Assembly (NCBI GenBank): GCA_900766245.1
Contig: CAAFUR010000033.1
Span: 10,838-74,837, forward strand
Source of the DNA: Veillonellaceae bacterium
GTDB taxonomy: Bacteria; Bacillota; Negativicutes; Veillonellales; Veillonellaceae
Direction: 5' to 3'
DNA: 64,000 nt
The notes under the pieces were generated by a model. It was not told the origin of the DNA and ran no database searches. It saw only the letters and a list, made by a program, of their open reading frames with translations. Of the stretch, positions 61,587 through 64,000 are shown one piece after another (the stretch's first letter is position 1; the number at the start of each line of letters is the position of its first letter). The position numbers and the translations under genes are program-made.

Positions 61587-63662
61587 GTGGCAAGAGAAGT
61601 TTCTTTAGAGAAAACTCGTAATATCGGTATCATGGCTCACATCGATGCTGGTAAAACAACCACAACGGAACGTATCCTTTACTATACTGGTCGAGTTCAC
61701 AAAATCGGTGAAGTACATGAAGGTGCTGCTACGATGGACTGGATGGAGCAGGAGCAAGAACGTGGTATCACTATCACATCCGCTGCGACTACTACTCAAT
61801 GGAAAGGTCATCGCATCAACATTATCGATACTCCTGGTCACGTAGACTTTACAGTAGAAGTAGAACGTTCCCTTCGTGTACTAGACGGTTCCGTAGCTGT
61901 ATTCAGTGCGAAAGGTGGCGTAGAGCCTCAATCTGAAACAGTATGGCGTCAAGCGGATAAATACGGCGTACCTCGTATCGCTTATGTAAATAAAATGGAT
62001 ACAGTAGGTGCTGACTTCTTCCGCGTAGTTGATATGATGAAATCTCGTTTAGGCGCTAATAGCGTTGCTATCCAAGTGCCTATCGGTGCAGAAGACACTT
62101 TCAAAGGTATCATTGACTTGGTAACTATGAAAGCTGAAATCTACATCAGTGATGACGGAAAAGAATACGAAATCACTGAAATCCCTGAAGAATACGCTGA
62201 TGTGGCAGCAGAGCGTCGCGAAATGTTAGTTGACGCAGTTGCTGAAACTGATGACGAATTGATGGAAAAATATTTGGAAGGTGAAGAAATTTCTGAAGAA
62301 CAAATTAAAGCAGCTCTTCGTAAAGCTGTGTGTGAAAACACATTGTTCCCAGTTCTTTGCGGTTCTTCCTACAAAAACAAAGGTGTACAAATGTTGTTAG
62401 ATGCTGTAGTTGATTACATGCCAGCGCCAACAGATGTACCAGCAATCAAAGGTATCGACCCTAACACTGGTGAAGAGACAACTCGTCCTTCCACTGATGA
62501 CGGTCCTTTCGCTGCGTTAGCCTTCAAAATCATGGCTGACCCTTATGTTGGTAAATTAGCGTTCTTCCGTGTGTACTCCGGTACATTAGAGTCTGGTTCT
62601 TATGTATTCAACTCTACTAAAGGCAAAAAAGAACGTATCGGCCGTATCTTGCAAATGCATGCTAACAGCCGTCAAGAAATTGAACGCGTGTACGCTGGTG
62701 ACATCGCTGCTGCAGTAGGTCTTAAAGATACTACTACTGGTGATACACTTTGTGATGACAAAGCGCAAGTTATTCTTGAATCCATGGAATTCCCAGAACC
62801 AGTTATCTCTGTTGCTGTGGAACCAAAAACTAAAGCGGACCAAGAAAAAATGGGTATGGCTTTAGCTCGCTTGGCTGAAGAAGATCCAACTTTCAAAGTT
62901 CGTACTGATGAAGAAACTGGTCAAACAATCATTTCCGGTATGGGTGAGCTTCACCTTGACATCATCGTTGACCGTATGAACCGTGAGTTCAAGGTTGAAT
63001 GTAATGTAGGTAAACCTCAAGTAGCGTACCGCGAAACAATTCGTAAAGCAGTTAAATCTGAAGGTAAATTCGTTCGCCAATCTGGTGGTAAAGGTCAATA
63101 CGGCCATTGCTGGTTGGAAATCATTCCTCAAGAACCAGGTGCTGGTTTCGAATTTGAAAATAAAGTTGTTGGTGGTTCTATTCCTCGTGAATACATTGGA
63201 CCAGTTGAGAACGGTGTTAAAGAGGCTATGGAATCCGGTGTTATCGCTGGTTATCCAATGGTTGACATCAAAGTTATTGTATTTGATGGTTCCTACCATG
63301 ATGTTGACTCCTCTGAAATGGCCTTCAAAATTGCAGGTTCCATGGGCTTCAAAGAGGGTGCTCGTAAAGCTGACCCAGCATTACTTGAACCATACATGGC
63401 TGTTGAAGTTGAAGTTCCAGAAGAATACATGGGCGACGTAATCGGTGACTTAAACTCCCGTCGTGGCCGCATGGATGGAATGGAAGCTCGCAACGGTTCC
63501 CAACATATCAAAGCATATGTTCCATTGAGCGAAATGTTCGGATATGCTACTGACCTACGTTCCAAAACTCAAGGTCGCGGTAACTACTCCATGACATTCG
63601 ATCATTACGAAGAAGTGCCTAAGAAAATTGCTGAAGAAATTCAAGCTAAGAAAAATGGCTAA
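61587..63662 (+). CDS. fusA: Elongation factor G
   Basis: EF-G drives translocation on the ribosome using GTP. The 691-residue protein has the G1 motif AHIDAGKTTTTERIL, the switch region RGITITSAA, DTPGHVDF and NKMD, followed by domains II-V. The start is GTG 61587, 6 nt after AAGGAGATA. No fusidic-acid-type change is evident by eye. Confidence 0.98.
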   Translation: MAREVSLEKTRNIGIMAHIDAGKTTTTERILYYTGRVHKIGEVHEGAATMDWMEQEQERGITITSAATTTQWKGHRINIIDTPGHVDFTVEVERSLRVLDGSVAVFSAKGGVEPQSETVWRQADKYGVPRIAYVNKMDTVGADFFRVVDMMKSRLGANSVAIQVPIGAEDTFKGIIDLVTMKAEIYISDDGKEYEITEIPEEYADVAAERREMLVDAVAETDDELMEKYLEGEEISEEQIKAALRKAVCENTLFPVLCGSSYKNKGVQMLLDAVVDYMPAPTDVPAIKGIDPNTGEETTRPSTDDGPFAALAFKIMADPYVGKLAFFRVYSGTLESGSYVFNSTKGKKERIGRILQMHANSRQEIERVYAGDIAAAVGLKDTTTGDTLCDDKAQVILESMEFPEPVISVAVEPKTKADQEKMGMALARLAEEDPTFKVRTDEETGQTIISGMGELHLDIIVDRMNREFKVECNVGKPQVAYRETIRKAVKSEGKFVRQSGGKGQYGHCWLEIIPQEPGAGFEFENKVVGGSIPREYIGPVENGVKEAMESGVIAGYPMVDIKVIVFDGSYHDVDSSEMAFKIAGSMGFKEGARKADPALLEPYMAVEVEVPEEYMGDVIGDLNSRRGRMDGMEARNGSQHIKAYVPLSEMFGYATDLRSKTQGRGNYSMTFDHYEEVPKKIAEEIQAKKNG

Positions 63663-63679
63663 TCAAAAGTGCATCCAGT

Positions 63680-63694
63680 GGGGCTTCTAGCCCC
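63680..63694 (+). other. Small hairpin between fusA and tuf
   Basis: GGGGCT pairs with AGCCCC around a TCT loop and has no T-run. It may be a processing or mRNA-stability element rather than a terminator. Confidence 0.5.
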
Positions 63695-63743
63695 GCAGGG
63701 TTACTATATATAAAGTTTTAATTATCCGGGAGGACAATTCAAA

Positions 63744-64000
63744 ATGGCAAAAGCAAAATTTGAACGTAATAAGCCACACGTTAACATTGGTACTATCGGT
63801 CACGTTGACCATGGTAAAACTACTTTAACAGCAGCAATCACTAAAGTTCTTGCTGAAAAAGGTCAAGCTGATTTCCAAGATTACAGCATGATCGACAAAG
63901 CTCCAGAAGAACGTGAACGCGGTATCACAATCAACACTGCACACGTAGAGTACGAAACAGATACTCGTCACTATGCACACGTTGACTGCCCAGGCCATGC
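63744..64000 (+). CDS. tuf: Elongation factor Tu, 3' end cut by window edge
   Basis: EF-Tu delivers aminoacyl-tRNA to the ribosome. Only the first 85 residues are inside the window. They contain NIGTIGHVDHGKTTLTAAI (P-loop), the switch I region ERERGITINTAHVEYE and the beginning of DCPGHA. The ATG at 63744 follows GGGAGGACAATT. It completes the rpsL-rpsG-fusA-tuf order. Confidence 0.97.
   Translation, partial: MAKAKFERNKPHVNIGTIGHVDHGKTTLTAAITKVLAEKGQADFQDYSMIDKAPEERERGITINTAHVEYETDTRHYAHVDCPGH

Noticed and set aside
1..64000. tRNA, rRNA, CRISPR arrays or prophage genes
   Set aside because: None were recognised by eye; a covariance-model scan would be needed to exclude small RNAs.

Overview
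The window looks like chromosomal DNA of a diderm, anaerobic Firmicute of the Negativicutes, most likely Veillonella or a close relative. The sequence shows a Gram-positive-style backbone (SepF, DivIVA, T-box control of ileS, a ylm-type cluster, ytfI/ytfJ-like sporulation relics) together with an outer-membrane-type periplasmic chaperone (OmpH/Skp), an FeFe-hydrogenase maturase (HydF) and a split cobalamin-dependent methionine synthase. Genus placement is an inference from gene content and a base composition of roughly 40% G+C.

Layout. 1-0.4 kb: end of a ferric-reductase-like membrane protein, then a structured repeat. 0.6-8.3 kb: mnmE-mnmG-rsmG, a methionine synthase reactivation protein and metH. 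8.5-10.9 kb: a secreted BamE-like protein, three parS sites and parA-parB. 10.9-16.2 kb: hydF, DUF4446, M23 peptidase, cobO, DUF2953, ytfJ-like and ompH. 16.2-18.4 kb (minus strand): cupin, an unknown protein and a siroheme reductase with two DUF1858 domains. 18.7-19.15 kb: a dense DnaA-box cluster followed by a very A+T-rich tract (oriC-like). 19.2-26.2 kb: an SfsA-nuclease fusion, gyrA, a second copy of the structured repeat, a DUF2156 gene that seems to start at ATT, a LysE exporter and an Eis-like acetyltransferase. 26.3-31.3 kb: an A+T-rich restriction-modification island (HTH regulator, 5mC methyltransferase with a large insertion, McrB-like AAA protein, LlaJI/McrC-like nuclease). 31.3-32.7 kb: two tandem BamE-like secreted paralogues. 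32.8-37.3 kb: pgeF-yggS-sepF-proC-ylmH-divIVA. 37.4-44.1 kb: tetrapyrrole operon (precorrin-2 dehydrogenase, hemA, hemC, cobA-hemD fusion, hemB, hemL). 44.3-46.6 kb: sulfurtransferase and a reverse-strand MFS transporter. 46.9-50.1 kb: T-box leader and ileS. 50.2-51.1 kb: nicotinamidase-like hydrolase and ferredoxin. 51.3-60 kb: rpoB-rpoC. 60.3 kb to the end: L7Ae-like, rpsL, rpsG, fusA and the start of tuf.

How the genes fit together. The hem operon makes uroporphyrinogen III and precorrin-2, which feed siroheme (used by the reductase at 17.2-18.4 kb) and cobalamin (CobO adenosylation, MetH). Division genes (sepF, divIVA), segregation genes (parAB/parS), gyrA, a DnaA-box cluster and the transcription/translation core all point to an origin-proximal position. 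Almost all genes lie on the plus strand, and short intergenic stretches read by eye on both sides of the DnaA cluster mostly have more G than C, so the window probably sits within one replichore.

Most notable non-genic signals: two copies of a near-identical 71-nt hairpin, each inside a different but still self-complementary outer stem; a 9-mer GACTTTCAC that is strongly over-represented and occurs once as an inverted pair like an uptake-sequence terminator; and the oriC-like region. No rRNA, tRNA, CRISPR array or insertion sequence was recognised.
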